This document shows, one piece after another, positions 10,485 to 20,843 of a stretch of DNA of 64,000 nucleotides. Made by a program: the position numbers and the translations under genes. How positions within the stretch are numbered: the stretch's first letter is position 1; each line of letters opens with the position of its first letter. The notes below the pieces were generated by a model that saw only the letters and a list, made by a program, of their open reading frames with translations, had not been told where the DNA came from and ran no database searches. The DNA comes from Pararhodobacter zhoushanensis (GTDB taxonomy: Bacteria > Pseudomonadota > Alphaproteobacteria > Rhodobacterales > Rhodobacteraceae): contig NZ_JAPDFL010000001.1 in NCBI RefSeq assembly GCF_025949695.1, forward strand, positions 3,475,501 through 3,539,500, written 5' to 3'.

Positions 10485-11651
10485 TTATCGCCCCCGTGTT
10501 TGCATCAGATCGCCGATTTCACCCTGCGGCCGTGTGCGCGTCAAGGCCAGCAGCATGCCCACCATCAGCCCCATCGCCAGCAGCGACGAGCCGCCCTGAC
10601 TGACAAAGGGCAGCGTCATCCCCTTCGCGGGCAGCAGCCGTACGGCCACGCCCATGTTGATCATCGCCTGCGCCGAGATCATCGCCACCAGCCCGGTTCC
10701 GGCCAGCCGGATGAACGGATCGCGCTCACGCGTGAGGCGCGACAGGGCGCGCAGGCAGATCACCGCGTAAAGCGTGATAATGATCAACACCATCATGAAG
10801 CCGTATTCCTCGGCCGCGACGGCGATCACAAAGTCGGTATGCGCATCGGGCAGCTGCCATTTCACCTGCCCCTCGCCCACGCCCAGACCGAACAACCCGC
10901 CCTCCTGAATGGCCGAGGTCGCATAGCCCAGCTGCGAGCGTGCATCCAGTTCTGACGACAGGAAGGCGTCAATCCGGCGCGCGAAGTGTTCCGAGAACAT
11001 ATAGGCGACAAACCCGCCGCTCACCGCCGCGGCGGCCAGCCCCAGAATGATCAGCATCGACGCGCCCGAGACGAAATACATCGCCCCCCAGCCGAACAGC
11101 ACCAGCACCGACTGGCCGAAATCCGGCTGAATCACCAAGAGACCAACGGTCGCCAGCACAACGCCCAGCGACAACAGCCGTCCCGGCGGACCGTTCAGAT
11201 CCTGCCCGGCGGCCAGCAGCCAGGCGGCGGTCACCGCCAGGCAGGGTTTGACAAATTCCGACGGCTGGACGCTGGTGAAGCCAAGGCTCAGCCAGCGCAC
11301 GGCGCCCTTGCCAAAGTCGGTGCCGATCACCGGCAGTGCCAGCAGCGTCGCAAACCCAAGGCCAAAGCCCAGCACACCCCAACGGCGGATCGTTTCAGGA
11401 TTACGCATCGAGACGAAGAGCATCACCGTGACGCTCAAACCCGCGTAAATCGCGTGTCGCTCGAAATAATGGAACGGGGGCAAATGGTTGCGCGCTGCCA
11501 GCGGCGGCGACGAGGCCAGGGCCAGCAGCAATCCAACTGCGACAAGCAACAGGACGCTCGAAATCGTCCAACGATCTACCGTGCGCCACCAACGCGACAA
11601 CACCGGCTCGCCCACATGGGCGGGCATGCTGCCATGAACCATTTCCGTCAT
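10485..11651 (-). CDS. ftsW: FtsW, septal peptidoglycan polymerase (SEDS family)
   Basis: Polytopic SEDS glycosyltransferase acting with a class B PBP in septal synthesis. 388 residues, about ten membrane segments. The conserved region [20 protein letters not shown], the catalytic-loop region [14 protein letters not shown] and [24 protein letters not shown] identify the family. An N-terminal cytoplasmic tail of about 30 residues carries Trp/Arg residues. Followed by 120 bp without a gene up to rarD. Confidence 0.96.
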   Translation of the reverse strand: MTEMVHGSMPAHVGEPVLSRWWRTVDRWTISSVLLLVAVGLLLALASSPPLAARNHLPPFHYFERHAIYAGLSVTVMLFVSMRNPETIRRWGVLGFGLGFATLLALPVIGTDFGKGAVRWLSLGFTSVQPSEFVKPCLAVTAAWLLAAGQDLNGPPGRLLSLGVVLATVGLLVIQPDFGQSVLVLFGWGAMYFVSGASMLIILGLAAAAVSGGFVAYMFSEHFARRIDAFLSSELDARSQLGYATSAIQEGGLFGLGVGEGQVKWQLPDAHTDFVIAVAAEEYGFMMVLIIITLYAVICLRALSRLTRERDPFIRLAGTGLVAMISAQAMINMGVAVRLLPAKGMTLPFVSQGGSSLLAMGLMVGMLLALTRTRPQGEIGDLMQTRGR

Positions 11652-11771
11652 GGGGGTCTGCTCACTTTGCCTGTTATAAGCCCGTTTGCCGGGTCTTCAG
11701 GCAAGAATAGCGCGAATGCGGAATCTTGGCCAGAGACTTGCGATCACATCGGCGAGTCTCGGCGTTGCGGA

Positions 11772-12677
11772 TCAGCGGCGGCGGCGCAACGTGTCGATGG
11801 TATAGACCACCAAAGCCGCCCAGATCATGGGAAACGCGACCAGTTTTGCCCCATCGAACGTCTCGCCGAACACCCATACGGCGGCCAGAAACACCAGCGT
11901 TGGCACGATATATTGCATCAAGGCCATCGTGCTCAGCGTAAGCCGTTTCGCCCCGTTGGCATACAGCATCAGCGGCACCGCTGTGATCACACCCGCCCCC
12001 ATCAGCAATGCGGTCAGCCCCGCACCCGCATAGCCAAAGCTCATCGAGCCCTGCGTCCACAGCCACGCCAGATAGGCCAGCGCCACCGGGCTGAGCAGGA
12101 TCACTTCCAGCGTAAACCCTTGATTTGGCCCGATTGGCAGCGCGCGCTTGAAAAAGGCATACAGCCCCCAACTGCCGGTCAACGCCAGGGAAATCAGCGG
12201 CAGACGCCCCGCCTCGACGGTCAGGACAACCACCGCCGCGACGGCAAGCGCCACGGCCAGCCCTTGCCACAGGCTCAGCCGTTCGCGCAGGAAAACGGCG
12301 GCCAGAAAGACCGAGAACAGCGGGTTGATGTAATAGCCCAGCGCCGCGTCCAGCACCTGATCGGTCTGGATCGCGTAGAGGTAAACGCCCCAGTTCACCG
12401 TGACCAGCAGCGCGGTCAGCCCGGCCATGGCCAGCAGCCGCGGCGACACCAGCGCGCGCCGCAGATCGCCGGTCCGGCCCAGCACCAGCAGGATCACCAG
12501 TGCCACCGGCACCGACCAGATCACCCGGTGCGCCAGCACCTCGACCAGCCCGACGCTGTCGAACAACGACAGATACAGCGGCAGGATGCCCCACAGCAGA
12601 TAGGCCGACAGCGCCAGAAGAAACCCTTTGAGGCTGTCGCCCTCTTCGGCCAGACCCGTTTCCGCCTCAACCGCCAT
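11772..12677 (-). CDS. rarD: RarD-type EamA/DMT permease
   Basis: Ten-helix drug/metabolite transporter of the RarD subfamily: LSAYLLWGILPLYL near the N-terminus, LAHRVIWSVPVALVIL, NWGVYLYAIQTDQVLDAALG and GYYINPLFSVFLA match RarD signatures. The family was first described in E. coli and its substrate is unknown. I placed the start at MAVEAETG (ATG 12677, AGGGGCGG upstream), which gives a normal N-terminus; a GTG at 12716 is possible. It is unrelated to cell-wall synthesis as far as known yet is embedded between murD and ftsW in the same direction. Confidence 0.9.
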   Translation of the reverse strand: MAVEAETGLAEEGDSLKGFLLALSAYLLWGILPLYLSLFDSVGLVEVLAHRVIWSVPVALVILLVLGRTGDLRRALVSPRLLAMAGLTALLVTVNWGVYLYAIQTDQVLDAALGYYINPLFSVFLAAVFLRERLSLWQGLAVALAVAAVVVLTVEAGRLPLISLALTGSWGLYAFFKRALPIGPNQGFTLEVILLSPVALAYLAWLWTQGSMSFGYAGAGLTALLMGAGVITAVPLMLYANGAKRLTLSTMALMQYIVPTLVFLAAVWVFGETFDGAKLVAFPMIWAALVVYTIDTLRRRR

Positions 12678-12730
12678 GCGCCCGCCCCTGATTGCCGGAA
12701 AATCCGCAGGCTTCACGCCCCGTCGCCGCC

Positions 12731-14119
12731 TTAGCGCCCCAGCAAGTCCTGCACAAGCGCCGCAAAAGCCTCGCCGCGTTTCTCGAAATTCGGGTATTGA
12801 TCAAAGCTTGCCGCTGCCGGGGCCAGCAACACAACATCCCCCGGCTCGGCCTCTTCGGCGGCGCGCGCAACAGCCCGCTCCATCGTTTCGCAGATCTCGT
12901 GCGGCGTGTCGCCCAGCTGAAGCGCAAAGTCGCGCGCCGAGTGGCCGATCATATAGGCCTTGCGCACGGCCCCCAGATGCGGGGTCAGGGCGGCAATGCC
13001 GCCCTCTTTGCCCAGACCGCCGGCAATCCAGCGGATCTTGGGAAAGGCTTGCAGCGCCTTGGCCGCAGAATCCACATTCGTCGCCTTTGAATCGTTGACG
13101 AAAGTCACGCCATCCTTTTCGCCGATCAGCTGGCTACGGTGCGGCAGGCCTTGGAAGCTCGCCAGCCCCGCCTCGATCTGGCGCGGTGCCAACCCCAGTG
13201 CGCGCACCGCCGCATAGGCGGCGCAGGCGTTCTGGTGGTTATGAGCACCCGGTAGACCCGCCATTGGCCGCAGGTCGATCGAATGCGCCTGTTTGCCGCC
13301 GCGCCATTCCGACAAGAACCCCTTGCGCGCCGAGACTGACCAGCCCGGCCCGTTCAGCTTTTGCCCTGACGACACCCGGATCACCCGCGTATCATCGACG
13401 CTCTGCGCCAATTGGGTGGCCAGATACTGCCCTTCCCCCTCATCAACGCCAATCACCGCCCGTGCGGGCGCGCCTTCGGTGAACAGCCGCTTCTTGGCAG
13501 CGAAATAGCCACCCATGCCGCCGTGGCGGTCCAGATGATCGGGGCTCAGATTGGTGAACACCGCCACATCCGGGGCCAAGCGACGCGCAAGATCGGTCTG
13601 GTAGCTGCTGAGCTCCAGCACCACCACGCCCCCCTCGCCCGGCAACTCGATCGACAGCACGCCTGTGCCGATGTTACCCGCCATCCGCACATCGCGCCCC
13701 GCCACCGTCAGCAGATGCGCAATCAGCGCGGTGGTGGTCGATTTGCCGTTCGAGCCGGTGACGCAGATCACCTTGGGCGGCTCATCGCGATTCTCAAGCG
13801 CCTGAAAGAACAACGATATATCATTGTCCACCGGCACACCGGCCGCCAGTGCCGCTGCGATCACCGGATGCGGCGCGGGATACAGATGCGGGATCCCCGG
13901 CGAGGTGATCAGCACATCCAGCCCCTCAACCGTGCCCTGCTTGGTCAGATCAACCGTGCCGAAGCCCTCGGCATTCGCCTTTTCGCGCGCCTCGGGGCTG
14001 TCATCCCACGCGCAGACCTCAGCCCCGCCCTCCATGAGCGCCGCGCAGGTCGCCAAACCCGACCGTCCCAGCCCCAGCACGCCCACGCGCAGCCCCTGGT
14101 ATCCCTCGACAGCGATCAT
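12731..14119 (-). CDS. murD: UDP-N-acetylmuramoyl-L-alanine--D-glutamate ligase MurD
   Basis: Mur ligase adding D-Glu to UDP-MurNAc-L-Ala. 462 residues. N-terminal [18 protein letters not shown] binds the uracil nucleotide; the P-loop [13 protein letters not shown] is at about 121-133; [13 protein letters not shown] and the C-terminal [17 protein letters not shown] are typical of MurD. It is the first gene of the cluster in this window; the region upstream of it (14120-14301) holds no gene, so a promoter is likely there or mraY/murF lie elsewhere. Confidence 0.97.
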   Translation of the reverse strand: MIAVEGYQGLRVGVLGLGRSGLATCAALMEGGAEVCAWDDSPEAREKANAEGFGTVDLTKQGTVEGLDVLITSPGIPHLYPAPHPVIAAALAAGVPVDNDISLFFQALENRDEPPKVICVTGSNGKSTTTALIAHLLTVAGRDVRMAGNIGTGVLSIELPGEGGVVVLELSSYQTDLARRLAPDVAVFTNLSPDHLDRHGGMGGYFAAKKRLFTEGAPARAVIGVDEGEGQYLATQLAQSVDDTRVIRVSSGQKLNGPGWSVSARKGFLSEWRGGKQAHSIDLRPMAGLPGAHNHQNACAAYAAVRALGLAPRQIEAGLASFQGLPHRSQLIGEKDGVTFVNDSKATNVDSAAKALQAFPKIRWIAGGLGKEGGIAALTPHLGAVRKAYMIGHSARDFALQLGDTPHEICETMERAVARAAEEAEPGDVVLLAPAAASFDQYPNFEKRGEAFAALVQDLLGR

Positions 14120-14301
14120 GTTCGTCCCCGACTAGCCGTTTCGCCCGCACGCTATCCCAGCGCCGGATCAAGCGAAAGGTCTGCCCTGCGGGGCTGCGGC
14201 TGCCAGATGTTTGAGAACGCCCTCCTTCCCATGCGCAATCGTCACCCGAACCTAAGGCCCGAGGGTTAAGAATGCGTATAAGGAAGAAGGATCCCAGAAC
14301 G

Positions 14302-14323
14302 AAAAAATCCCCCCAGAGGGGAG
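14302..14323 (-). terminator. Terminator downstream of the first tRNA-Asp
   Basis: On the minus strand CTCCCC-TCTG-GGGGGA is followed by six T residues, 26 bases after the tRNA 3' end. Confidence 0.75.
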
Positions 14324-14348
14324 ACTTATCATTCCAATCAAAGGAAAG

Positions 14349-14425
14349 TGGCGCGGTTGACGGGGCTCGAACCCGCGACCCCCGGCGTGACAGGCCGGTA
14401 CTCTAACCAACTGAGCTACAACCGC
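14349..14425 (-). tRNA. tRNA-Asp (anticodon GUC), copy 1
   Basis: 77 bases including an encoded CCA. The acceptor stem GCGGTTG pairs with CAACCGC, the D-arm is GCTCAGTTGGTTAGAGT, the anticodon stem-loop CCGGC-CTGTCAC-GCCGG carries GTC, and the T-arm contains GGTTCGAGCC. Sequence appears identical to the copy at 14808-14884. Confidence 0.97.
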
Positions 14426-14807
14426 GCGATGAGGGTGATCTATGGGGTCCGGCGCAGGGCGTCAAGCGTGAAAACGGCAAAACTTGCGCAAAGTTTTCCG
14501 CCCCCCGGTTCCACAAGCCCGATCGCCCTGGCGCGTGCCAAACCCCGGCCCTGACTGAATAATTCCTGCGTCGCGGCGACAACTTGCCGCCCTTGGCCTT
14601 GCCCTGTCGGCCTGCAATCATGGCTGGGGGCTTGGCGGCGCGACCGTATCGGCTCCGCAGTCGCGCGACAGCCCTATGCGGCACGTGCAACGGGATCAGG
14701 GGGCAATCGACACGGTCGCGCGCTGTGCGCCATACCGTTGATTTCACGCACCCCGGCGGGAAACAGCGCAAAAAGAAAGGCCCCATAAGGGGCCCTGAGG
14801 AAGAAAG
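14426..14807. other. Spacer between the two tRNA-Asp genes
   Basis: About 380 bp. An open frame runs antisense through part of it and into the first tRNA, but its Arg/Pro/Ser-rich product has no recognisable motif and I do not call it a gene. The only clear signal is the terminator of the second tRNA at its right end. Confidence 0.6.
14769..14796 (-). terminator. Terminator downstream of the second tRNA-Asp
   Basis: On the minus strand GGCCCC-TTAT-GGGGCC is followed by TTTCTTTTT, twelve bases after the tRNA 3' end. Confidence 0.8.
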
Positions 14808-14884
14808 TGGCGCGGTTGACGGGGCTCGAACCCGCGACCCCCGGCGTGACAGGCCGGTACTCTAACCAACTGAGCTACAACCGC
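14808..14884 (-). tRNA. tRNA-Asp (anticodon GUC), copy 2
   Basis: Same 77-base cloverleaf as the copy at 14349-14425, with encoded CCA and GTC in the anticodon loop. Each copy has its own terminator, so the two are separate transcription units or processed apart. Confidence 0.97.
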
Positions 14885-14942
14885 GCATGAGGGGTGCAAT
14901 ACCGACACCCATCGGTGAGGTCAAGCGCCTATGTGACGGTTT

Positions 14943-15705
14943 TTACGCCAGCGCCCGACGGTCGCGCCAACTGCCCCAGGCCAGCACCACCAGATACGCC
15001 AGATCGGTCAGCACCAGCACTGTCCAGGGCTTGGTCGCCAAAGCGCCGGCAAAAACCGCGACCCCTACCAGCACCAGCACCGCGCGCTTGCGCGGCACGC
15101 GCCAGGCCTTGGGCGACGGGGTCGGCAGGCGCGAGATCATCAACAAACCGATTGCCGCCATATACAGCGACGACAGCACCGGCCAATGCTCGGTCTGAAC
15201 CCAGCCCGAGAGCGACAGATAGACCGGCAACAGCCCCAACAGTGCCCCGGCAGGTGCCGGAACCCCGATGAAATGCGCCCGGCCCGGCGGTGGCGGCGCG
15301 TTGCGGTTCACGTTGAAACGGGCCAAGCGCAGGCAGGCGCACAGCACATAGACCAGCACCAGAAGCCAGCCGGTGCCCGGCCAGTCCTGCGCGACGAAGT
15401 GAAAGACAAAGATCCCCGGCGCGACCCCGAAGCAGACAAAATCGCTGAGCGAGATCAAGCTCGGCCCCGAAATGGCTGGACGCATTCAGCTTGCGCGCCA
15501 ACAGCCCATCCATCCCGTCCATCAGGGCCGCGAGGACGATCAGCGCGGCGGCGGTCTGATACCAACCATCCAGCGCGTAGCGAATCGAGGTCAGACCGGC
15601 GCACAGCCCCAGCAACGTCACCAGATTGGGGATCAGTTGCACCAGCGGCAGCGAACGGCGGTCCGCCACCTCGCCGTCGTCGTCAGGGCGGGGCTCATCC
15701 ATCAT
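14943..15705 (-). CDS. pssA: CDP-diacylglycerol--serine O-phosphatidyltransferase PssA (apparent frameshift)
   Basis: Membrane CDP-alcohol phosphotransferase making phosphatidylserine. The family motif D-x2-D-G-x2-A-R-x8-G-x3-D-x3-D reads correctly as DGMDGLLARKLNASSHFGAELD up to about 15457, where the frame is lost; a second frame continues with SLSDFVCFGVAPG and six more membrane segments to 14943. Removing one base at 15451-15456 (minus-strand GATCTCG) restores the motif exactly. Since the gene is needed for the neighbouring Psd step, a sequence error is likelier than decay. Starts at tandem ATGs (15705/15702), four to seven bases behind psd, with GAGGTG upstream. Confidence 0.88.
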
Positions 15706-15708
15706 CGC

Positions 15709-16419
15709 TCAACGCACCTCGGCCAGACGGGCAGGCTCGCCCAGCATCAGGTCCGCCAAGACCGTTTCGCCCGCGACCATGGTCTGGCCAAGCGAGACCA
15801 TCGGCTGCACGCCGTCGGGCAGGTAGACATCCAGACGGCTGCCGAATCGGATCATGCCGAACCGTTCGCCGGTCTCCAGCACCGCGCCCGGCTTGACGTC
15901 ACACACGATGCGCCGCGCCACCAGACCGGCGATCTGTACCACGGCGATCTGCCGCCCGTCGGCCATCCGCACCGCAACCGAGTTGCGCTCGTTGTCCGCG
16001 CTCGCCTTGTCCAGCGAGGCATTGAAGAACTTGCCGGGACGGTAGCTGACCGCCGTGATCTCCCCAGCGATCGGCAGGCGATTCACGTGGCAATTGAACA
16101 CGTTCATGAAGACACTGACCCGGGTCATCGGCGTTTCGCCCATCCCCAGTTCGACCGGCGGCACCGCCGGTTCGATCAGCGAAATAACCCCGTCGGCCGG
16201 GCTGATGATCAGCCCGTTGCGTTGCGGGGTATAGCGGTCGGGATCCCGGAAGAAATAGTAACACCAGACGGTAAGCACCACGCCGACCCAACCCAGCGGC
16301 TGCCAGATCAGGAACAACACCAACGTCACGGCGGCGAACAGCCCGATAAACGGATAGCCTTCGCGGTGAACCGGCTTGATCACCGTGGAAAGCATTGAAT
16401 CGTGCGAGAGGTCGGGCAT
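15709..16419 (-). CDS. psd: Phosphatidylserine decarboxylase proenzyme Psd
   Basis: Pyruvoyl enzyme converting phosphatidylserine to phosphatidylethanolamine at the inner membrane. 236 residues, the short bacterial form. It has a membrane segment near the N-terminus (about 24-52), [11 protein letters not shown], the ISPADGVIS substrate segment, [12 protein letters not shown], and [14 protein letters not shown], where the Gly-Ser bond is the self-cleavage site that generates the pyruvoyl group. Forms an operon with pssA, giving both steps from CDP-diacylglycerol to phosphatidylethanolamine. Confidence 0.95.
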   Translation of the reverse strand: MPDLSHDSMLSTVIKPVHREGYPFIGLFAAVTLVLFLIWQPLGWVGVVLTVWCYYFFRDPDRYTPQRNGLIISPADGVISLIEPAVPPVELGMGETPMTRVSVFMNVFNCHVNRLPIAGEITAVSYRPGKFFNASLDKASADNERNSVAVRMADGRQIAVVQIAGLVARRIVCDVKPGAVLETGERFGMIRFGSRLDVYLPDGVQPMVSLGQTMVAGETVLADLMLGEPARLAEVR

Positions 16420-16771
16420 CGGGTCTCCTGTGGGCTGGCGCTTGCACCGCTATAGCCTGCAATGGGGGGCAAGGGAAAGCTCGGCGACGGCAGGGTGTTA
16501 CCTCAGGAAACGTGTCAGGGACCGATCGAGTTCCCCGCTGTCGTGTCCCGTCGTTTTGCCGGTGAACGCCGGGGGGAACGCTATTGTCGCGCGCCCCGCA
16601 GCGGGTCACGCAACAGGATGCGGACCGGATCGCCGTGCAGGGCACCCCTGACCTTGCCGGCAACCGTCCCGCCGTTCGCTACCCGCCGAGGCACCCGTGC
16701 CCTGATACCCCGCTTAATGATCAGCCGCTTAAACCGTGTCTACCCAAACCACGCTCGGCTTCGCCCCTTGG
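16420..16771. other. Non-coding stretch between psd and the GFA-family gene
   Basis: About 350 bp. I see no gene with family motifs on either strand, no tRNA and no clear terminator. It must hold the psd promoter at its left end. Short Pro/Arg-rich open frames are present and look accidental. Confidence 0.5.
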
Positions 16772-17164
16772 CTAACCCTCAGCGCCATCAGGGCTTTCCC
16801 GGTTCCGTGGCATCTGCACCATACCGGGGAATTCCGGCAACCAGGGGATACGGCGCACGGTCCAAAGCTCATACTGCGGCACCAAAAGCTCAGCCCCCTC
16901 CATCGCGCCCAGATGAAGGTCGATCTCATCGCCGCTTTGCGCAAACACCGACGAACCGCAGCGCGGACAGAAATGCCGTCCCTCATACGATTTGGTCATT
17001 CCGGCGACCGTCACCGCCGCCTGCGCAAAAATCGCCGCCGCGAAAAACAGCGCCCCGTGATGCCGGCGGCAATCGAGGCAATGACAGATCCCCACGCGCA
17101 CAGGTTCGCCCAGCGCCGTCACGCGCACATCCCCGCACTGGCAGCGTGCTGTCCAGCCGCCCAT
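16772..17164 (-). CDS. GFA-family (DUF636/CENP-V-like) zinc-binding protein
   Basis: 130 residues with the cysteine pattern of the glutathione-dependent formaldehyde-activating enzyme fold: CQCGDVRV, then ICHCLDCRRHHGALFFAAAIF, then HFCPRCGSSVF. These Cys pairs bind the structural and catalytic zinc in the family. Most members have no proven substrate, so formaldehyde activation should not be assumed. The ATG overlaps the cmk stop codon in TGATG, so it is translationally coupled to cmk. Confidence 0.88.
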   Translation of the reverse strand: MGGWTARCQCGDVRVTALGEPVRVGICHCLDCRRHHGALFFAAAIFAQAAVTVAGMTKSYEGRHFCPRCGSSVFAQSGDEIDLHLGAMEGAELLVPQYELWTVRRIPWLPEFPGMVQMPRNRESPDGAEG

Positions 17165-17748
17165 CAACCCAGCCGCGCCGCCACCAAAGCCGCTGCCTGT
17201 GCGACGGCTTCGTCGATACTCAGTTCCGAAGTATCGACCATCACCGCATCCGCTGCCGGCTTCAGCGGTGCGTCGGCCCGGCCCATATCCCTCTCATCAC
17301 GCGCCACCACCTCGGCCAGCACCTGCGCCGCATCGCCGCCCACCTCCAGCCAGCGCCGATGCGCCCGCACCTCGGCACTGGCGGTGACGAACAGCTTCAC
17401 CGCCGCCTCGGGGCAGATCACCGTCCCGATATCGCGCCCGTCCAGCACCGCGCCGCCCTCTCGCCGGGCGAAGTCGCGCTGAAACTGCGTCAGCGCTGCG
17501 CGCACGGCGGGAATTGCCGCGACCTTGCTTGCCGCCTCACCCGCCGCGAGGCTGCGCAGATCGTCCCGCGCCAGATCCGCCGGCGTCAGGCCCTGCGCCG
17601 CCGCCACCGGATCGCCGCCTTTCGCCCCGACCGCCCGGTACAACAACCCCGTATCCAGATGCGCCAACCCGAAGCGGTCGGCCAAAGCCTTGCTGATCGT
17701 TCCCTTGCCCGCCGCCGCCGGGCCATCCACTGCGACTGTGAAGATCAT
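17164..17748 (-). CDS. cmk: Cytidylate kinase
   Basis: Phosphorylates CMP and dCMP. 194 residues starting [19 protein letters not shown], whose GPAAAGKGT is the P-loop. [11 protein letters not shown] binds [17 protein letters not shown] is diagnostic for Cmk, and [16 protein letters not shown] is the lid/C-terminal motif. A GAGG lies six bases before ATG 17748; upstream in-frame ATGs lack a family match. In many proteobacteria cmk lies by aroA; here aroA is two genes away on the same strand. Confidence 0.95.
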   Translation of the reverse strand: MIFTVAVDGPAAAGKGTISKALADRFGLAHLDTGLLYRAVGAKGGDPVAAAQGLTPADLARDDLRSLAAGEAASKVAAIPAVRAALTQFQRDFARREGGAVLDGRDIGTVICPEAAVKLFVTASAEVRAHRRWLEVGGDAAQVLAEVVARDERDMGRADAPLKPAADAVMVDTSELSIDEAVAQAAALVAARLG

Positions 17749-17842
17749 CATCACCCTCATTCGTTTCGATTTGCCTAACGCAGCCCCTGCGCGGTTGAAA
17801 CCCCCGGTGCCAGCCCAATATAGCACCAACAGGAGGGACCCC

Positions 17843-18820
17843 ATGCCCCGCAACCCCTATTACGCTGGCCCGATCACCGACCATTTCGACGGCACGCGGT
17901 TTTTCAACCCGCAGGGTCAAGGCCCGACCGGCCTTCGCGACGCGCTGCGCTGGCAGTTCGGCGGCACCCGCCAGAAATGGCCCAAACGCCTCCCCACCCC
18001 CGCCACCGTCCGTCCCGAGCCCGCCGTTGACGATCTGACCATCACCATGGTCGGCCACGCCACCCTGCTCATCCAGACCGCCGGGCTCAACCTGCTGACC
18101 GATCCAGTCTGGTCACCGCGCGCCTCACCGACCCAACTGGCCGGTCCGCGCCGGGTCATCGACCCCGGAATCGGCTTTGACGATCTGCCGCGCATCGATG
18201 CGGTGCTGCTCAGCCACAACCACTACGACCACCTCGACCTCGCCACCCTCAAACGCCTCAAGGCCGCGCATGACCCGGTGGTCATCACGCCTCTTGGCAA
18301 CGACACCATCCTGCGCCCCACCGGCCTGCGTTGCCTGACCGGCGACTGGGGCGACGCCGTCGCCTTCGGCCCGCTGACGGTCCATCTCGAACCCTGCCAC
18401 CACTGGTCCGCCCGCGGCACCCGCGACCGCTCCATGGCACTCTGGGCCAGCTTTGTGATCACAGGGCCACAGGGCACGATCCTGCATATCGGCGACACCG
18501 GCTTCGACGGTGGCAAACCCTACCACGGCCTCGCCGCGCGCCACGGCAAGCTGCGCGCCGCCATCCTGCCCATCGGCGCGTATGAACCCCGCTGGTTCAT
18601 GCGCGCCCAGCACCAGAACCCGGCCGAAGCCCTGCACGGCTTCCAGCTCTCGGGGGCCACCTGGGGCATCGGCCACCACTGGGGCACCTTCCAGCTCACC
18701 GATGAAGCCCGCGATGCCCCCCTCGCCGCCCTCGACGAAGCCCTTGCCGAGCAGAACATCCCTGCCGACCGGTTCCGCGCCCTCGCCCCCGGCGAAGCCT
18801 GGGCCATCCCGCCTGCCTGA
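17843..18820 (+). CDS. Metallo-beta-lactamase-fold hydrolase, NAPE-PLD/UlaG-like
   Basis: 325 residues starting [17 protein letters not shown] after a strong AGGAGGG. It contains the fold's metal motif SHNHYDHLD (HxHxDH) at about 121-129, [16 protein letters not shown], and [10 protein letters not shown]. The order and spacing match the NAPE-PLD-like branch of the superfamily, which in bacteria includes uncharacterised lipid and cyclic-ester hydrolases. No signal peptide, so cytoplasmic. Substrate unknown. Divergent from cmk with a 94-bp intergenic region. Confidence 0.85.
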   Translation: MPRNPYYAGPITDHFDGTRFFNPQGQGPTGLRDALRWQFGGTRQKWPKRLPTPATVRPEPAVDDLTITMVGHATLLIQTAGLNLLTDPVWSPRASPTQLAGPRRVIDPGIGFDDLPRIDAVLLSHNHYDHLDLATLKRLKAAHDPVVITPLGNDTILRPTGLRCLTGDWGDAVAFGPLTVHLEPCHHWSARGTRDRSMALWASFVITGPQGTILHIGDTGFDGGKPYHGLAARHGKLRAAILPIGAYEPRWFMRAQHQNPAEALHGFQLSGATWGIGHHWGTFQLTDEARDAPLAALDEALAEQNIPADRFRALAPGEAWAIPPA

Positions 18821-18835
18821 CCCGCTCTTTGCTCG

Positions 18836-18946
18836 CTAAATATCCCACAGGGGGTGAGGCCGTAAGGCCGAGGGGGGCGTGAAGCCCCCCTGTGCGCGCC
18901 CGGCGCGCACCGGCGCGAGGGGGCTCGATGCCCCCGAGCGCCGGCC
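18836..18946. repeat. Rhodobacterales-type intergenic repeat with GC hairpins
   Basis: Between the convergent hydrolase and the aroA-linked gene: an AT-rich core taaatatcccacaggggg followed by GC-rich hairpins gaggccgtaaggccg and GGGGGGC-GTGAA-GCCCCCC. The core matches an arm of the larger element at 24141-24320. Probably also serves as a bidirectional terminator. Confidence 0.55.
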
Positions 18947-19441
18947 CTACCCGCGCCGCCGCGCCAAACTCTGCCGCGCGGCCAGCACTGCCGCCAAGGC
19001 AAACACCGCAAATTTGGCCGAGGTAAACGCGCTCGCCCCCGCCACATCGCGCAGGGCCAGCCAGTCGGGCCCACTGCCCAGCAGGCGCAGCACCCACATG
19101 TTCTCACCCCAGTCGAACGCGACATAGCTCATCGCCACCAGCACGCAAACCATGCCGAACGCCCCGCGCAGCGGCCGCATCCACCACACAAGACACAGGC
19201 CCATCAGCGGCGCAAACACCGTGTCCGTCCAGAAAATCGGCCCCTGATACAGCACATATCCGTCGGGATGCAGCGCTCGCAGATAGGCGCGCGTCTCGTG
19301 CAGATCATAGCCAAAGACGCGCAGATCAAAGGGTGGCAACCCGTCGGCGAGGGCGCTCAACTGGCGCCCCAGAACCACCGCCAGATACAGATAAACCGCC
19401 AGCATCAGCAGCGGCAGACCCCAGCTGATCGCGCGGTTCAT
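18947..19441 (-). CDS. Hypothetical four-helix membrane protein, aroA operon
   Basis: 164 residues from ATG 19441. Hydrophobic segments lie at about 6-24, 73-90, 97-113 and 138-155, with AMSYVAFDWGENMWVLRLL between the last two. I do not recognise the family by name. It begins five bases after the aroA stop codon, so it is translated from the aroA mRNA; nothing else indicates a role in the shikimate pathway. Confidence 0.75.
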   Translation of the reverse strand: MNRAISWGLPLLMLAVYLYLAVVLGRQLSALADGLPPFDLRVFGYDLHETRAYLRALHPDGYVLYQGPIFWTDTVFAPLMGLCLVWWMRPLRGAFGMVCVLVAMSYVAFDWGENMWVLRLLGSGPDWLALRDVAGASAFTSAKFAVFALAAVLAARQSLARRRG

Positions 19442-19445
19442 GGGC

Positions 19446-20792
19446 TTAGCCGTTCGCGCGACTGATCGCGGCGCCAAGCCCCGCCATCAGCGGCTCGAAC
19501 AGCGGGAACGAGGTCGCGATCGGCCCGCCATCATCCACCGTCACCGGGCGCTCCGACACCAGCCCCAGCACCAGAAACGCCATCGCAATGCGGTGGTCCA
19601 GACGGCTCTCCACCGTCGCCCCGCCCGGCACCGACGCCATTCCGTGCACGATCAGCGTGTCCGCGTCTTCCTCGATGCGCACGCCGCAGGCCTCAAGCCC
19701 GCGCGCCATGGCGTCGATGCGGTCGCTCTCCTTGACGCGCAGCTCTTTCACGCCGCGCATCACCGTCGTGCCGCCCGCCAGCGCGGCCACCACCGACAGC
19801 ACCGGGAATTCGTCGATCATCGAGGCCGCGCGCTCGGGCGGGGTCTCGACCCCCTGCAGGCCCGGCGAAGAGCGCACGCGCAGATCCGCCACCGGCTCGC
19901 CACCCTCGATGCGCGGGTTCTCGAACACGATATCCGCGCCCATTTCCAGCAACGTCACATACAGCCCGTCCCGCGTCGGGTTGCGCGAGACGCCCGGCAC
20001 GGTGATCTCGGACCCCGGCACCAGCAGCGCCGCGCAGACCGGAAACGCCGCCGAGGACGGATCGCGCGGCACCGCCACGCGCTGCCCCAACAGCTCGGGC
20101 TGACCTTTCAGCGTGATCACCCGGCCCTCGTCGGTCTCCTCGACTGTCACCTCGGCCCCGAAACCGCGCAGCATCCGCTCGGTGTGATCGCGCGTCGCTT
20201 CCGGTTCGATCACCACCGTCTCGCCCGGCGCGTTCAGCCCGGCCAGCAGCACCGCAGATTTCACCTGCGCCGAGGGCATCGGCAGCGTGTAGCGCACCGG
20301 CACCGGCTCGGCAGCACCCACCAGCGTCATCGGCAGACGCCCGCCCTGCCGCCCCACCGCCCGCGCGCCAAACAGCGCCAGCGGATCGGTGATGCGCGCC
20401 ATCGGCCGCTTGTTCAGGCTGGCATCGCCGGTAAACGTCGCCGAAATCGGCGTCGTCGCCATCGCGCCCATGATCAGCCGCACCCCGGTGCCCGAGTTAC
20501 CACAATCGATCACCTGCGCAGGCTCGGCAAACCCGCCGACGCCGACGCCCTGCACCCGCCATTCGCCCTGCCCCAGCTGGGTCACCGTCGCGCCAAAAGC
20601 CCGCATCGCGCTGGCGGTATCGAGCACATCCTGCCCCTCCAGCAGCCCCGTCACATGGGTCTCGCCCACCGAAAGCGCGCCCAGGATCAGCGCGCGGTGG
20701 CTGATCGACTTGTCGCCGGGGATCTGCGCCTCGCCCTTCAGCGGGCCAGAGCGGCGCGCAACCATCGGAATCGGGGTGTCATGGGCGGACAT
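19446..20792 (-). CDS. aroA: 3-phosphoshikimate 1-carboxyvinyltransferase (EPSP synthase)
   Basis: Sixth step of the shikimate pathway. 448 residues. [17 protein letters not shown] holds the phosphate/PEP-binding Lys, [15 protein letters not shown] is the first EPSP signature, and [15 protein letters not shown] the second. The conserved active-site Gly/Pro region (GNSGTGVRL followed by [13 protein letters not shown]) carries a Gly-Asp-Ala reading, similar to alphaproteobacterial enzymes. GGAGG lies seven bases before the ATG. Confidence 0.96.
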   Translation of the reverse strand: MSAHDTPIPMVARRSGPLKGEAQIPGDKSISHRALILGALSVGETHVTGLLEGQDVLDTASAMRAFGATVTQLGQGEWRVQGVGVGGFAEPAQVIDCGNSGTGVRLIMGAMATTPISATFTGDASLNKRPMARITDPLALFGARAVGRQGGRLPMTLVGAAEPVPVRYTLPMPSAQVKSAVLLAGLNAPGETVVIEPEATRDHTERMLRGFGAEVTVEETDEGRVITLKGQPELLGQRVAVPRDPSSAAFPVCAALLVPGSEITVPGVSRNPTRDGLYVTLLEMGADIVFENPRIEGGEPVADLRVRSSPGLQGVETPPERAASMIDEFPVLSVVAALAGGTTVMRGVKELRVKESDRIDAMARGLEACGVRIEEDADTLIVHGMASVPGGATVESRLDHRIAMAFLVLGLVSERPVTVDDGGPIATSFPLFEPLMAGLGAAISRANG

Positions 20793-20843
20793 GGGGGAAC
20801 CTCCAGCGCAAATTTCGCCCGGGTGATAGCGCAGCCGCTGCGC

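Noticed and set aside
14403..14786. Minus-strand gene between the tRNA-Asp copies
   Set aside because: It runs into the first tRNA and over a terminator; no motif or ribosome-binding site.
14349..14884. tRNA pair as boundaries of an integrated element
   Set aside because: Both tRNAs are complete, each with its own terminator, and no integrase or phage gene lies near; simple gene duplication is enough.
16584..16775. Small plus-strand frame next to the GFA gene
   Set aside because: Pro/Arg-rich, no ribosome-binding site, no family; spacer only.
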